Origin: Bacteroidales bacterium UBA3844
GTDB taxonomy: Bacteria; Bacteroidota; Bacteroidia; Bacteroidales; Paludibacteraceae
Assembly: GCA_002392915.1 (NCBI GenBank)
Contig: DGHQ01000039.1
Coordinates: 1-52,807, forward strand
Length of the DNA stretch: 52,807 bases
Direction of reading: 5' to 3'
Of the stretch, positions 52,338 to 52,807 are shown in pieces (the stretch's first letter is position 1; each line of letters opens with the position of its first letter). The notes under the pieces were generated by a model, which was not told the DNA's origin, ran no database searches, and worked only from the letters and a program-made list of their open reading frames with translations. The translations under genes and the position numbers were made by a program.

Positions 52338-52673
52338 ATGAGATTTATGAATAAAGTCAATTTTTTACTTTTTACATTCTGTGCAATAGCTACATTCTCC
52401 TCTTGTGAAGACAAAAGGGTAAGTCAAGGAAGAGATGCATACATGCGTTTCTACAAAAACTATTTGCCGAATCCTAATTCGCTGAAAGTAAAAAAAGAGA
52501 ATTATACAATAGGCGACAAAAATGAAGTCAAATGGAGACTAGACATCCAAACAAACAACATATATGGAGAACCAACAGACGTCAAAGATTCATTTATCAC
52601 AACTGGCGATCGAGTTTTCAAAGTTAACGACATGGTGATTTATGACGACGGCAGTATGAATAGGATTTACTAA
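52338..52673 (+). CDS. Small lipoprotein of unknown function
   Basis: A 111-residue protein with a signal peptide (VNFLLFTFCAIATFSSC) whose lipobox TFSSC predicts lipid attachment at the cysteine near residue 23. The mature part is about 88 residues, charged and beta-rich (NSLKVKKENYTIGDKNEVKW, then FITTGDRVFKVNDMVIYDDG). The acidic residues right after the cysteine (CEDK) might be a surface-export type signal, but this is uncertain. Complete; no partner gene visible before the window ends. Confidence 0.7.
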   Translation: MRFMNKVNFLLFTFCAIATFSSCEDKRVSQGRDAYMRFYKNYLPNPNSLKVKKENYTIGDKNEVKWRLDIQTNNIYGEPTDVKDSFITTGDRVFKVNDMVIYDDGSMNRIY

Positions 52674-52807
52674 TTTAGACCTCACTTTTAGCATTTTAGA
52701 TTCAAAATCAAACCCGAACGTATAAATGATCTTTTGACACAAAATACTAAAACGTTTATACTTTCCTTAAAATTGTATCTAGAAACAAAAAAGGTTGCGA
52801 TTACTCG

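Overview
The window reads as chromosome of a Bacteroidales-type Bacteroidota. The evidence is the promoter form TTTG-N(about 18-23)-TAnnTTTG in front of many genes, three secreted proteins ending in type IX secretion (T9SS) sorting domains, a PorP/SprF protein, short BspA-type leucine-rich repeats and weak ribosome-binding sites. No genus is assigned. No rRNA gene, CRISPR array, transposase or integrase was seen; one tRNA gene is cut by the left edge.

Layout. 1-2.9 kb: tRNA-Ser(GCT), a sodium:neurotransmitter-symporter-family transporter and convergent mltG. 3.2-6.9 kb: a secreted coiled-coil protein followed by a gingipain-family (C25) cysteine protease with a T9SS tail. 7.3-9.5 kb: a low-GC accessory patch with a WYL-domain regulator, a uracil-DNA-glycosylase-fold protein 12 bp downstream and a tiny leucine-rich-repeat protein. 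9.6-12.2 kb: a lamin-tail/CotH secreted protein broken by a one-base frameshift. 12.4-18 kb: an AlaX-like editing protein, a PLP aminotransferase, a LolC/E-type permease and a GH44 endoglucanase with a T9SS tail. 18.2-23.9 kb: a small PUA/EVE-like protein, htpG, a voltage-gated-type K+ channel and two paralogous membrane J-domain proteins.

24.7-34.6 kb holds the main accessory system: a complete four-gene operon on the minus strand, brxP-brxC-pglZ-brxL, which is the layout of a type 4 BREX phage-defence system. It has no methyltransferase gene; a PAPS-reductase-type enzyme with ferredoxin clusters and a probable DUF4007-like C-terminus takes the first position. Downstream lie duplicated gene-tail remnants and palindromes. 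Upstream lies a highly structured non-coding region that looks like a roughly 290-nt RNA ending in a strong terminator.

35.2-47.6 kb: a small unknown gene, then a PorP/SprF gene overlapping by one base a giant gene for a secreted protein of about 3,690 residues with a PKD domain, a T9SS type B tail, a polyglycine stretch and an internal tandem duplication of exactly 424 residues. 47.6-52.8 kb: a candidate small RNA, argS, degraded gene pieces, a frameshifted glycan-binding-domain gene, malate dehydrogenase and a small lipoprotein.

A family of roughly 75-bp REP-like repeats (hairpin core around GTGCGAGCC..GGCGAGCAC) occurs in three intergenic regions. Housekeeping genes (argS, mdh, htpG, mltG, aminotransferase) are interleaved with surface or secreted and defence genes.
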